A stretch of 34,472 nucleotides of DNA, from contig JANXYX010000038.1 of assembly GCA_025408425.1 (NCBI GenBank), positions 1 to 34,472 on the forward strand, written 5' to 3'. The notes beneath the pieces were generated by a model. That model did not search any database. It was given only the letters and a program-made list of their open reading frames with translations, and was not told the DNA's origin. This DNA is from Granulicella sp. GTDB lineage: Bacteria; Acidobacteriota; Terriglobia; Terriglobales; Acidobacteriaceae. This document shows, one piece after another, positions 9,684 through 17,790 of this stretch. The position numbers and the translations under genes were made by a program. How positions within the stretch are numbered: position 1 is the stretch's first letter; each line of letters starts with the position of its first letter.

Positions 9684-11372
9684 ATGAAGACCACAGCACG
9701 CTTCGGACTGTGCACAATTCTCGCTTTCGCGTGCAGTTCTCTGCACGCGTCACCACCCGCTGGCACGACTGGATTCCGTGGCGTCATCACCGACGAAAAC
9801 GGCAAACCCATTCGCGGAGCCATGATCGCAGCCAGCCGCGACGGCGTATTGACGGCGCGTTTCTCGCAGGTCGATGGCCACTACAACCTCAAGGTCCCAC
9901 CCGGGACCTACAAGGTGCAGATCAAGGCCTGGGGGTACGTCACCAAAACTCTCAACAAGACGACATCGCTTGCGGCTGTGACCAGCGTCAAAATGACTTC
10001 CGGCCTCCGCCTCGATCAATTCGATAGCTCCGACGTCGAGCAATTGATTCCGGACAACGCGGACACACGGCTCATCAAAGCTGAATGTATTCGCTGCCAC
10101 GGCCTTACGCAAATGGCACGCGGTGGAAGCATGACAGCCACAACCTGGCCGGTCTTCCTGCAGCGCATGACCGACGGACGACACTGGGACAACCCCTACG
10201 CTGGCGGCGAGTTCAAGGGTTCCGGCACGCCACCCGTCGATTATCACGATCGTTTGCTCAGACTGAGCGACAACCTGGAGAAGTACTTCGGGCCTGATTC
10301 GCTCTACTTCTCACGTAACGCCGAAATGCCGAAGATCGAGCAGATCAAGCACATCCCTCCTTCTGACGCCGTGCTCGCATCCACCATCCACGAGTTCGAT
10401 ATTCCCACCCGCGACGTCGGCGCGCACAGCATCATGACCGACTCCGCCGGCAATGCCTGGTTCAGCGAAATCCAGGAGCGCGGAAATAAAATCGGCAAGT
10501 TCAGCTGGACTACTCAAACATTCACCGAGTATTCGCTGCCCATCGCAAACTCCCGGCCGCATACGGGTGTCATCGGCAAAGACGGCCTGATCTGGATGCC
10601 GTTGACCGCGCCGAAGATACACGCAAAACTCATGTCACTCGATCCCCGCGATGGAAAGATGGAAGTCTACGACTTCCCCGGCAATCCCGTGCATCCACAC
10701 ACCACGGCCCTCGACCTCGACGGGAATGTTTGGCTCTCGGGTACAGGCCTCCTCAAATTTGATGTACACACTCACCAGTTCAAGCAGTACAAGCTACCCA
10801 TTCCCAGCGGCAATGACTATCCCGACACGTCATGGCAGAACTGGCACAACCTTCCGGGCAAGCACCTGCCCTTGGACCAGACGATTTATGACGTGAAGGT
10901 AGACTCAAAGGGAATGGTCTGGTGCAGCATCCAGGCCATCGGCTGGATATTCCGCGTCGATCCGAAGACGGGCGAAGCCAAAGCATTTATCCCCCCGAAT
11001 ACGGTTAGCATCAAGGGCGTCGAGATCGACGGCGACGACAACGTGTGGTTTGCCGAATTCTGGGGAAGTTTCATTGGCAAGCTGGATCAGAAGACTGGGC
11101 AGTTCAGCGAATACACGCCGCCCACGCCTTTCGCTATGCCCTACGGCCTGACCGCAGACCGCAAGACCGGGCGCATCTGGCTTGCCGATCTCAACGGCAA
11201 TCACATCACGCGCTTCGATCCCAAGACCGGGGCGTTCGACGAATTTCCATTCCCCACGCCTCAGGCGTCCGCGCGCTTCCCAGGCATCGACCCGAAGAGT
11301 GGACGGGTATGGTTTACAGAAGCGCTGGCAGACAAGATCGGGTACGTAGAGCTTGATCCTGGCTCAAAATAA
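9684..11372 (+). CDS. CarboxypepD_reg / haem c / Vgb-like propeller hybrid protein A
   Basis: Exported multidomain protein. Start at 9684 is supported by AGGAGAC 7 bases upstream and a signal peptide ending near LHAS. Domains in order: CarboxypepD_reg-like beta sandwich at about 30-105 (RGVITDENGKPIRGAMIAAS, then VPPGTYKVQIKAWGY); a short haem c segment with C135-IR-C138-H139; then a virginiamycin-B-lyase/SMP-30-like propeller from about 230 to the end, with repeated blades such as GNAWFSEI, DGLIWMPL, GNVWLSG, GMVWCSI, DNVWFAEF, GRIWLADL and GRVWFTEA. Nearest paralogue is protein C at 26176-27866; protein B (23102-25284) adds a second haem. Vgb-type enzymes use a metal held by His and Glu for an elimination reaction; whether that chemistry survives here is unknown. 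A single haem suggests electron transfer or redox catalysis. Fourth gene in line before the oxidase, with the cupredoxin gene 52 bp downstream. Confidence 0.85.
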   Translation: MKTTARFGLCTILAFACSSLHASPPAGTTGFRGVITDENGKPIRGAMIAASRDGVLTARFSQVDGHYNLKVPPGTYKVQIKAWGYVTKTLNKTTSLAAVTSVKMTSGLRLDQFDSSDVEQLIPDNADTRLIKAECIRCHGLTQMARGGSMTATTWPVFLQRMTDGRHWDNPYAGGEFKGSGTPPVDYHDRLLRLSDNLEKYFGPDSLYFSRNAEMPKIEQIKHIPPSDAVLASTIHEFDIPTRDVGAHSIMTDSAGNAWFSEIQERGNKIGKFSWTTQTFTEYSLPIANSRPHTGVIGKDGLIWMPLTAPKIHAKLMSLDPRDGKMEVYDFPGNPVHPHTTALDLDGNVWLSGTGLLKFDVHTHQFKQYKLPIPSGNDYPDTSWQNWHNLPGKHLPLDQTIYDVKVDSKGMVWCSIQAIGWIFRVDPKTGEAKAFIPPNTVSIKGVEIDGDDNVWFAEFWGSFIGKLDQKTGQFSEYTPPTPFAMPYGLTADRKTGRIWLADLNGNHITRFDPKTGAFDEFPFPTPQASARFPGIDPKSGRVWFTEALADKIGYVELDPGSK

Positions 11373-11424
11373 ACTAAGGTCAGACCAAAAATAAACGGGT
11401 ATAACAAATAGAAAGGAACTTTCG

Positions 11425-12135
11425 ATGAGATTCAAGATTGCTTGTGCAGCCACGATGGCATTGCTGGTTTTCCCTTCAGGGGTGTGGGCGGGCACGATTA
11501 CCGGCAAGGTGAAGGTGGACGGCCCAACGCCGAAGCGTAAAGTGATCGACATGTCCAAGGAGCCAGCGTGCGCTAAGGAATATTCTCCGACGGATCCTCC
11601 CCGGATGGAGAGCACGATTACAGGCCCGAACAACGCCCTGGTAGATGTCGTGGTGTATATCTCGGCGGGCGCGAATGATGAAGGTGTAATGCCGTCGCAG
11701 GTCGTGACGATCGATCAGAAGGGTTGCCGGTACATCCGGCACATCACGGCGATTCATACGAACCAGAAGATAAAGATCACCAATAGCGATCCTGCGATCC
11801 ACAACGTACATCCCTTGGCGGAAGCCAATCGCGAATGGAACCAGTCGCAGACTCCTGGAGCGGCTCCGCTTGACGCGAAGTTTGCTGAAGCTGAATTCAT
11901 CCCCGTGAAGTGCAATATCCATCCGTGGATGCACGGGTACATCGCGGTGCTCAAGACAAACCACTATAGTGTGACGGACGGTTCTGGTGGCTTCTCGCTG
12001 AAAGACCTGCCGCCGGGAAAATATACGGTAACTGCGTGGCACGAAACTCTCGGTACACAAACGCAGCAGGTAATCATCGGCGGAGCGAATGAAACGAAGA
12101 CCATCAGTTTCACCTTCAAAGGGAAGGCGTACTAG
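11425..12135 (+). CDS. Periplasmic cupredoxin-like protein with C-terminal CarboxypepD_reg-like region
   Basis: Likely small blue-copper electron carrier. GAAAGGAAC precedes the ATG at 11425, and a signal peptide ends near VWAG. The central part has candidate type 1 copper ligands: H126 or H129 in IHNVHPL, then C163, H166 and M169 in KCNIHPWMHGYIAV, the usual Cys-x2-His-x2-Met loop followed by a strand. The C-terminal 50 residues (DGSGGFSLKDLPPGKYTVTA) form a carboxypeptidase-regulatory-like strand pattern. 236 residues. The gene lies 17 bp before subunit II of the oxidase, which has no cytochrome c domain of its own, so this protein is a good candidate electron donor to CuA. Similar proteins are often annotated as plastocyanin-like or methylamine-utilisation-like. 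Copper binding itself is inferred from the motif. Confidence 0.8.
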   Translation: MRFKIACAATMALLVFPSGVWAGTITGKVKVDGPTPKRKVIDMSKEPACAKEYSPTDPPRMESTITGPNNALVDVVVYISAGANDEGVMPSQVVTIDQKGCRYIRHITAIHTNQKIKITNSDPAIHNVHPLAEANREWNQSQTPGAAPLDAKFAEAEFIPVKCNIHPWMHGYIAVLKTNHYSVTDGSGGFSLKDLPPGKYTVTAWHETLGTQTQQVIIGGANETKTISFTFKGKAY

Positions 12136-12152
12136 AGTTCCGGGGCTAATGG

Positions 12153-12956
12153 ATGCGTAAGGCATTTGCGCTAATTGTTGTGTTGGTGGCCATCGGATCC
12201 GCCGTGCCGGTTATCCTGCATTGGTGGCCGATGGCGCCTGACATATCAGCGGATGGTCACCTCATCGATCAGCAGATGGCGTCGACCATGGTGGAGGTGG
12301 GATCGGCTTTCCTGCTCGCCCAGTTTTTGCTTGCCTACTTTGTGTATCGCTCCGCCGACCGCGGAACACACGAAAATATACGCAGCATTCCTGGCGGCGT
12401 GAAGCTCGCTGTGTTTGTCGCCGTGGCTTTTGTGGGCGCTGAGTTGTTGGCTCTCGGCATGCAGGGGCAGCGTGCATGGGCAATCCAGTACTTCAGCACA
12501 CCTGACCCGAATGCGATGACGATCCAGGCTCAGGCCGGCCAATTCGCCTATTACTTCCGCTACCCGGGACTGGATGGAAAACTCGGAGCGACACACCCGG
12601 AAAAGATCAACGAGGGCGATCAAAACTTCTTTGGGCTCGATCTGGAAAAGGACGTGGCGGCTCGCGACGACGTTGTCTCGGCCGAACTGGCTATCCCTGT
12701 GAATCGTCAAATCCGTCTACTGCTGCATACCAAAGACGTCGGTCATTCATTCTATGTGCCTGAGTTGCGCGTACAACAGGACTTCGTTCCGGGCCTTGAT
12801 CTTATGGTTCACTTCACGGCGACGAAGGTAGGCAAGTACGAAATTGTCTGCACGCAGTTATGCGGCATGGGCCACCACAGTATGCGAGCGTATCTGCGAG
12901 TGATGCCGCAAGCGGAGTTCGACGACTGGTTGAAACAGAAAGCTTCTGAACAGTAG
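12153..12956 (+). CDS. coxB: Haem-copper oxidase subunit II (CuA protein)
   Basis: Subunit II of a haem-copper oxidase, which takes electrons from a soluble donor through the dinuclear CuA centre. An N-terminal helix (MRKAFALIVVLVAIGSAVPV) and two further hydrophobic segments (around residues 45-63 and 80-100) precede a periplasmic cupredoxin domain. CuA ligands: H198 (VGHSFYVPEL), C233, C237, H241 and M244 in CTQLCGMGHHSM. The residue that is Glu in classical subunit II (CSEIC; bovine E198, a ligand of the interface Mg) is Gln here (Q235). No C-terminal haem c domain follows; the protein ends at 267 residues, so a separate donor is needed. 17 bp after the cupredoxin gene and 16 bp before subunit I. 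Confidence 0.93.
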   Translation: MRKAFALIVVLVAIGSAVPVILHWWPMAPDISADGHLIDQQMASTMVEVGSAFLLAQFLLAYFVYRSADRGTHENIRSIPGGVKLAVFVAVAFVGAELLALGMQGQRAWAIQYFSTPDPNAMTIQAQAGQFAYYFRYPGLDGKLGATHPEKINEGDQNFFGLDLEKDVAARDDVVSAELAIPVNRQIRLLLHTKDVGHSFYVPELRVQQDFVPGLDLMVHFTATKVGKYEIVCTQLCGMGHHSMRAYLRVMPQAEFDDWLKQKASEQ

Positions 12957-12972
12957 CGCACATCGGGTGGGT

Positions 12973-14799
12973 ATGAGTATACGCATGCAACACGAATCTG
13001 CACTTGAGGCAAGAGAACCGCCCGTAAGGGCTATCGGCTTTGTGCGCAGGTACATTTTCAGCGTCGATCACAAGGTGATCGGTCTGCAGTACTACGCTCT
13101 GGCGTTAGTGGCTGTGTTTGTGGGCATGGCTCTTTCCTGGTTGATGCGCATTCATCTCGTCTGGCCTAATTGGCCCATTCCGGGTCTACACTTTCTCAGC
13201 AAGACCGGGGCGCCGGGAAACGTGATGACTCCGGAGTACTATCTGTCTCTGCTGACCATGCATGGCACGATCATGGTCTTCTTCGTTCTTACGAATGCCC
13301 CGTTCGCTGCGCTTGGCAACTACTTTCTGCCCCTGCAAATCGGCGCAGAAGACATGGCGTTTCCGCGCCTGAACATGCTGTCTTTCTGGATCACGTTCCT
13401 GGCATTTTGTGTACTAATGTCGTCATTCTTCGTTTCGGATGGACCTCCAATTTCCGGATGGACGGCTTACGCGCCACTCAGTGCCGTTGGAAGCGCCGCA
13501 GGGCCAGGGCAGGGAATGGGGCAGACGCTTTGGGCGATCTCCATAGGCATCTTCTGCGTTGCATCGCTGCTCGGGGCGCTTAACTTCATCGCCACAACTC
13601 TGGATATGCGCACCCGCGGCATGACTCTGATGCGCATGCCGCTCAGTACCTGGGCATGGTTCATCACGTCCTGTATTTCATTGTTTGCGTTTGCGGTGCT
13701 CTTGCCAACATGCATTCTGCTTTGCCTGGATCGCATGGCAGACACAAGCTTCTTCGTTCCATCGGGGCTTGTCATCAGCGATCGGCTGCAGCCTCACTCC
13801 GGAGGCTCGGCGCTTCTATGGCAACATCTGTTCTGGTTCTTCGGGCACCCTGAGGTCTATATCGCGATCCTGCCAGCCGCCGGCATCGTGTCGCATGTGC
13901 TCATCAATGGTCTTCGCCGGCCGTTGCTGAGTCACAAAGCCATCATCTTCAGCATGGTGGCGATCGGATTTCTCAGCTACGTCGTGTGGGGGCATCACAT
14001 GTTTGTGAGCGGTATGAACCCCACGTCCTCGCTGGTGTTTTCATTCCCCACGATCATCATCACAATACCTGCCGCGGTACTAACGCTAACCTGGCTTGGA
14101 AGCATCTATGGCTCCCGGCTACGCCTCACGACAGCATCGCTCTTTGCGCTGGGTTTCATCTCCATGTTTGTCAGTGGCGGCCTCAGTGGCTTCTTTCTCG
14201 CGCAGCCATCGATCGACATCTACCTGCACGCCACATATTTCGTGGTCGGGCACTTCCACATCGTCATGGGCGTAGCCGCGATCTTCGGTGTGTTTGCAGG
14301 AACGTATTTCTGGTTCCCGAAAATGACGGGCCGCATGCTGAACGAAGGACTGGGGCGCATTCATTTCTGGGGCTCGTTCGTGGGGGCGTACTGCATCTTC
14401 ATGCCATTTCATTACCTCGGCATGGCAGGGAACGTGCGCCGCTATGCTGCGTTTGTGGACGATTACATGGCCCCCCTTATGTCTGTGCATCGCTTCATCA
14501 CAATTGCGGCTCTTGTGATGGGTATCGTCCAGATGATCTTTCTCGTGAACCTGTTGTACAGCCTCTGGAGAGGGCCGAAGGCTCCAGACAATCCATGGGA
14601 ATGTACATCTCTTGAGTGGGCGACGTCCTCTCCACCGCCTGCCGACAACTTTGGCGGAAGGAGTCCCATCGTGTATCGCGATCCCTATCAATATGGAGTC
14701 GATGCCGCAGGCAAAGATTTCGTAATGCAGAATGAACCTTTTTATGCGGAGAGCGCTTCCATCCCTCACCTGGCAGAAGCAGCGGAGGCTCAGGAATAG
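12973..14799 (+). CDS. coxA: Haem-copper oxidase subunit I, A-type, without the K-channel lysine
   Basis: Catalytic subunit with about 12 membrane helices; residues are numbered from the ATG at 12973 (a GTG at 12967 is also possible, and neither has a clear ribosome site). Low-spin haem ligands H97 (MHGTIMVFF) and H429, high-spin haem ligand H427 (VVGHFHIVMG), CuB ligands H292, H341 and H342 are present. The HPEVY motif (292-296) keeps the active-site Tyr and the D-channel Glu (E294), and the D-channel Asp (GAEDMAFPRLN) is also kept. In contrast the K-channel segment, IPTGVKVFSW in bovine COX1, reads IPAAVLTLTW here: Thr316 becomes A367 and Lys319 becomes L370. The Mg-ligand Asp369 (LHDTYY) becomes A420 (LHATYF). 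The Tyr argues for oxygen reduction, not NO reduction. 2 bp before subunit III. Confidence 0.95.
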   Translation: MSIRMQHESALEAREPPVRAIGFVRRYIFSVDHKVIGLQYYALALVAVFVGMALSWLMRIHLVWPNWPIPGLHFLSKTGAPGNVMTPEYYLSLLTMHGTIMVFFVLTNAPFAALGNYFLPLQIGAEDMAFPRLNMLSFWITFLAFCVLMSSFFVSDGPPISGWTAYAPLSAVGSAAGPGQGMGQTLWAISIGIFCVASLLGALNFIATTLDMRTRGMTLMRMPLSTWAWFITSCISLFAFAVLLPTCILLCLDRMADTSFFVPSGLVISDRLQPHSGGSALLWQHLFWFFGHPEVYIAILPAAGIVSHVLINGLRRPLLSHKAIIFSMVAIGFLSYVVWGHHMFVSGMNPTSSLVFSFPTIIITIPAAVLTLTWLGSIYGSRLRLTTASLFALGFISMFVSGGLSGFFLAQPSIDIYLHATYFVVGHFHIVMGVAAIFGVFAGTYFWFPKMTGRMLNEGLGRIHFWGSFVGAYCIFMPFHYLGMAGNVRRYAAFVDDYMAPLMSVHRFITIAALVMGIVQMIFLVNLLYSLWRGPKAPDNPWECTSLEWATSSPPPADNFGGRSPIVYRDPYQYGVDAAGKDFVMQNEPFYAESASIPHLAEAAEAQE

Positions 14800-14801
14800 T
14801 T

Positions 14802-15464
14802 ATGTCGCTGAGTCATGTGATTCCTTCAAAGCCGCCATTGCCACGTGGCCAGCGCGACAATTCGGCGTTGCCTCCAACGCGCGATGACAAACCGGGAAAG
14901 CATCTCGACGCATCCGCTCCGGAGCCGGCACTGACCGGCATATGGGTGGCGCTTGCCACCATCGCCATGATGTTCGCCGCATTTACCAGTGCAGCGGTTG
15001 TTCGTCAGGGCGCCTCGAATGACTGGGAGCACATTGCGCTTCCCGCGCTGTTGTATATCAACACGGGAATCCTGATTCTGAGTGGCATAGCGCTGGAACT
15101 GGCGCGCCGAACATACCTGAATGGCGTAAAGCATGGAATGCCTTCAGCCAAAATTGCCGTACGGTGGCTGACTTTTTCATTGCTCAGCGGCGTCGCATTC
15201 CTTGTCGGGCAGATCGTTGTGTGGTGGCAGTTGCTCGCGCGGAGCGTGGACTTCATCAGCAGCCCGACCAATTCATTCTTTTACGTGTTGACGGTATTTC
15301 ACGCCGTCCATGTTGCCGGCGGGATCGGCGGCCTGGTTCGCATTTGGGTGAAGATGCGGCGATTCGATCTCAAACGCAGCACATTGAATGCGACCTGCTG
15401 GTACTGGCATTTCATGAGCGTGCTTTGGATCTACATCTTCGTGCTGCTGATTTGGAAGTTCTGA
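14802..15464 (+). CDS. coxC: Haem-copper oxidase subunit III
   Basis: Five-helix form of subunit III, which stabilises subunit I and helps proton delivery. A polar N-terminal 45 residues is followed by helices at roughly 46-66 (GIWVALATIAMMFAAFTSAA), 80-98, 120-142, 157-180 and 195-218. The C-terminal family signature is clear: FHAVHVAGGIGGL and CWYWHFMSVLWIYIFVLL. 220 residues, shorter than the seven-helix mitochondrial form but normal for bacterial ones. It begins 2 bp after subunit I. A second, diverged subunit III-like gene follows directly. Confidence 0.92.
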   Translation: MSLSHVIPSKPPLPRGQRDNSALPPTRDDKPGKHLDASAPEPALTGIWVALATIAMMFAAFTSAAVVRQGASNDWEHIALPALLYINTGILILSGIALELARRTYLNGVKHGMPSAKIAVRWLTFSLLSGVAFLVGQIVVWWQLLARSVDFISSPTNSFFYVLTVFHAVHVAGGIGGLVRIWVKMRRFDLKRSTLNATCWYWHFMSVLWIYIFVLLIWKF

Positions 15465-15481
15465 TGTTCCAAGGAGAGAGG

Positions 15482-16105
15482 GTGAACCCTCAGGACGCTG
15501 TGGTCGACGCGAGAACCGAACACGAGATGTCGCCATTTGCGATGCCCAGTAAGAAGCTTCTGATGTGGCTCTTTATCGCTTCCGATATTGTTACGTTCGC
15601 CGTTCTTTTCTACGGGTATGGGTATCTGCGGAACAGCAGTTCAAACTGGCCTACACCGTTTCAGTTTTCGCCCACAATCCTTCGCGTAATGGGATTGACG
15701 GCCATCCTGGTGACCGGCGGGTTCTTCATGACGAACGCGGTTCATGAGGCGAATTTGAACAACAGGAGATCAGGGGCGCGATGGATGGGACTCGCTGCCT
15801 TGCTAGGTGTGTTGTTTATTGCGATCCACATGCAGGAGTGGCGCCAGTTGATCAATGAGGGCCTGACCCTGAGTCATAGTCCATGGGGTGCAAATCAGTT
15901 TGGATCAGCCTTCTTCCTCTTGACGGGGCTGCACGTACTGCACGTGCTCGCAGGTGTACTTGCACTCGGTATCGTGGCAATTGGTTATCGGCGCGGACGC
16001 TGCGACGCAATGGATGTTGAGATTTGGAGCCTGTACTGGCAGTTCGTGGAAGTGGTCTGGATCATACTTGTACCGATGGTGTACTTGTTAAACGCGAAGG
16101 TGTAA
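15482..16105 (+). CDS. Second subunit III-like membrane protein of the oxidase
   Basis: A second member of the COX3 family directly behind the first. The GTG at 15482 is preferred because AAGGAGAG stands right before it; an ATG at 15464, overlapping the stop of coxC, would add six residues and is possible. Five hydrophobic helices follow a short polar N-terminus. The family marks are weaker but visible: LTGLHVLHVLAGVLALGIVA matches the FHxxHVxxG element, and IWSLYWQFVEVVWIILVPMVY matches the WxFVDxVW ending of subunit III. About 207 residues. Two subunit III genes in one oxidase operon also occur where subunit III is split or duplicated; here each copy has its own complete signature, so duplication fits better. 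Its partner role is inferred. Confidence 0.85.
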   Translation: MNPQDAVVDARTEHEMSPFAMPSKKLLMWLFIASDIVTFAVLFYGYGYLRNSSSNWPTPFQFSPTILRVMGLTAILVTGGFFMTNAVHEANLNNRRSGARWMGLAALLGVLFIAIHMQEWRQLINEGLTLSHSPWGANQFGSAFFLLTGLHVLHVLAGVLALGIVAIGYRRGRCDAMDVEIWSLYWQFVEVVWIILVPMVYLLNAKV

Positions 16106-16122
16106 TCGCAGTTAGGAGCGGC

Positions 16123-16431
16123 ATGAATCCAGATGCAACTCAAAGACGCGGCAAGGCCGCTCTCTCCGTTTACCTAGTGATGCTGGTGAGCTTTGCGCTT
16201 CAGCTCTGTGTGGCGTATAGTAGAGTGTCGGTTCGTCAGCGAGCGAGCGAAATGTTTACATTGACGGCTTTGCAGGCCGTTCTGGTGTTCTTGTTCTCCA
16301 TGCGATTGCTTCAGGAGCGGCGTGTCTTCCTGATCGCTCTGACATTGAGTTGTGTGCCCCTGCTCATCGTGATGAATGCCATCTGGACGGACAGCTTCCG
16401 CATCCTCCGCCTGGCGCCGTGGCACAACTAG
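16123..16431 (+). CDS. Small membrane protein, likely oxidase subunit IV
   Basis: 102 residues with three hydrophobic helices (about 15-32, 42-60 and 67-85), the usual layout of the prokaryotic subunit IV (COX4_pro) family. Start ATG at 16123 follows TTAGGAGC. It lies 17 bp behind the second subunit III gene and 6 bp before the next small gene, the typical last place of subunit IV in such operons. No residue motif settles the family, so the call depends on size, topology and position. Confidence 0.65.
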   Translation: MNPDATQRRGKAALSVYLVMLVSFALQLCVAYSRVSVRQRASEMFTLTALQAVLVFLFSMRLLQERRVFLIALTLSCVPLLIVMNAIWTDSFRILRLAPWHN

Positions 16432-16437
16432 GAGTTC

Positions 16438-16689
16438 ATGAAACGTCTTCTACAACAGGTGATCTTTGCGGGGCTTGTCGCCTTTCCGGTTCGCGGCGTG
16501 GCGCAGGGCTGCTCACTCTGTAATACACAGGCGAGCAACTCCGGTTCTAGAATGGTCCATGCTCTGCGCACGGGAATCATCATCCTGATGGTCCCGCCAC
16601 TTTGCATCTGTTCGATATTGACGATAGTGGCGTTCAGGAAACGGAACGCCTTCCGGATTCCCGATGAGAACCTTCCCGAAGAACAGTGA
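16438..16689 (+). CDS. Small CxxC membrane protein at the end of the oxidase cluster
   Basis: 83 residues, family not recognised. ATG at 16438 is preceded by AGGAG. The N-terminus is a signal peptide or helix (LLQQVIFAGLVAFPV) followed by C25-S-L-C28-N-T-Q on the predicted periplasmic side, one transmembrane helix (RTGIIILMVPPLCICSILTI) and a basic, charged tail. The CxxC could bind copper or take part in thiol exchange during CuA or CuB assembly; this is a guess from position. It ends 45 bp before the convergent tetR gene. Confidence 0.65.
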   Translation: MKRLLQQVIFAGLVAFPVRGVAQGCSLCNTQASNSGSRMVHALRTGIIILMVPPLCICSILTIVAFRKRNAFRIPDENLPEEQ

Positions 16690-16733
16690 CGGTGTGAAGG
16701 CCCGTGGCCCCCAACCATGGGACTTCCCCCGAA

Positions 16734-17405
16734 CTATTTAGCTGTACGGCGCGTGTTCTGCCCATTGCCCGGTGCGCGAAAGCCGGCAGCCGCATAAAGA
16801 ATGAGCTCTTCTGCGGTCGCGACGGGGTCTGACGGGTCACACTTGCCTTTGGACAGCGTCTTGATGCGATAAGGGCCGATCGCTGTGTAATAGATGGCCC
16901 CCAGCAAGAAGTGCAGCCGCCAGAAGACATCCTCCCGTGTGAGGTGAGGTACGCATTTGCAGAGAGAATCAACGAAGATCCGGTTGGTATCGTCAAAGTT
17001 TTGGGCCACCAATTGTTCCAGTAGAGACGAATTTTCGGCGGACAAGATCGCGCGAAGGCGGGAAAAGCTGCGGCCTTCAGCGGAGCCCTGGCCTGCCTGG
17101 AGCGATGGACGTATGAATGCCTCGAGCACTTCTTCCAGACTCGGCGTCCGTCCGTTTTGGGTGTATTCAGCCAGCATGCGGGCACGCTCCCGTTTGAGCG
17201 GTTCACAATGGCGCGTGTACACCTCGGCGAGCAGACCCTCTTTGCCGCGAAAGTAGTAGCCGACCAAGGCGGAGTTCACCTTGGCGTCATTGGCGATGTC
17301 GCGGACTGAGACGCCATCGAAGCCCCGTTCCGCAAACAAGCGTTCGCCGCTATGAATCAGTTTGTCGCGGGAGGAAAAGTTAGGTTTTGCGACAGTTTTT
17401 TTCAT
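16734..17405 (-). CDS. TetR/AcrR-family transcriptional regulator 2 (intact)
   Basis: Ligand-responsive DNA-binding repressor, 223 residues. Start at 17405 (MKKTVAKPNFSSRDKLIHSG) is supported by GGAG just upstream and by similarity to regulator 1. The helix-turn-helix is at about residues 29-52 (VSVRDIANDAKVNSALVGYY) with the classic YYFRGKEGLL third helix. The C-terminal ligand domain (FIRPSLQAG, FSRLRAILSAENSSLLEQ, HFLLGAIYYTAIGPYRI) matches regulator 1 along its length. It is convergent with the oxidase cluster and divergent from the second cluster, whose promoter carries the shared 18-bp operator. Being the only intact TetR of the pair, it may now control both clusters. The ligand is unknown. 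Confidence 0.9.
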   Translation of the reverse strand: MKKTVAKPNFSSRDKLIHSGERLFAERGFDGVSVRDIANDAKVNSALVGYYFRGKEGLLAEVYTRHCEPLKRERARMLAEYTQNGRTPSLEEVLEAFIRPSLQAGQGSAEGRSFSRLRAILSAENSSLLEQLVAQNFDDTNRIFVDSLCKCVPHLTREDVFWRLHFLLGAIYYTAIGPYRIKTLSKGKCDPSDPVATAEELILYAAAGFRAPGNGQNTRRTAK

Positions 17406-17552
17406 GCTCTCCAGTCGTTCACAAGAGTAAAGGGTTGTACCGGTTACGTCACCTGCTGAGTGCGGTTTCGGGTGGGCGTTGGGCGCAGAACGCCCACGGT
17501 GAAGTCTGCCGAGCAATGACGATTTTTTCTCTTCGGCGGTTCATGACTCGAT

Positions 17553-17590
17553 TCATGATTATGCATGTATGTAAATAAAGAACCAAGTCA
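17553..17590 (-). promoter_or_regulatory. Possible promoter and weak operator of tetR 2
   Basis: Read on the minus strand, TTGGTT and CATAAT are 17 bp apart, a usable -35/-10 pair about 150 bp upstream of the tetR start. Between and over them lies TTTACATACATGCATAAT (17575-17558), matching the shared operator at about 13 of 18 positions, and an ACATG-N6-CATG dyad. This would fit autoregulation. The match is weak and could be chance. Confidence 0.35.
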
Positions 17591-17790
17591 CCTCCCCTCG
17601 CCGTTTTTGCGTTCTAAATGTACACAGGATATCGCCACCGTCCTTGCAGACCAAAATCTCTGCATTCAAAGCGTTAAATATCCTGTAAATAAGGGGGAAA
17701 CGCGGTGATCTGCGCAGCGGCGCCGATGTCAGATTAGGGCCAAATGGTCGTTGGGAAGGTGATGCTCATTTCAGTCAAAGAAGATTTCTC

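Noticed and set aside
12973..14799. Subunit I as a nitric oxide reductase
   Set aside because: Loss of the K channel recalls NO reductases, but the cross-linked Tyr (HPEVY) and D-channel residues are kept, as in oxygen reductases. It stays an open question, not a call.
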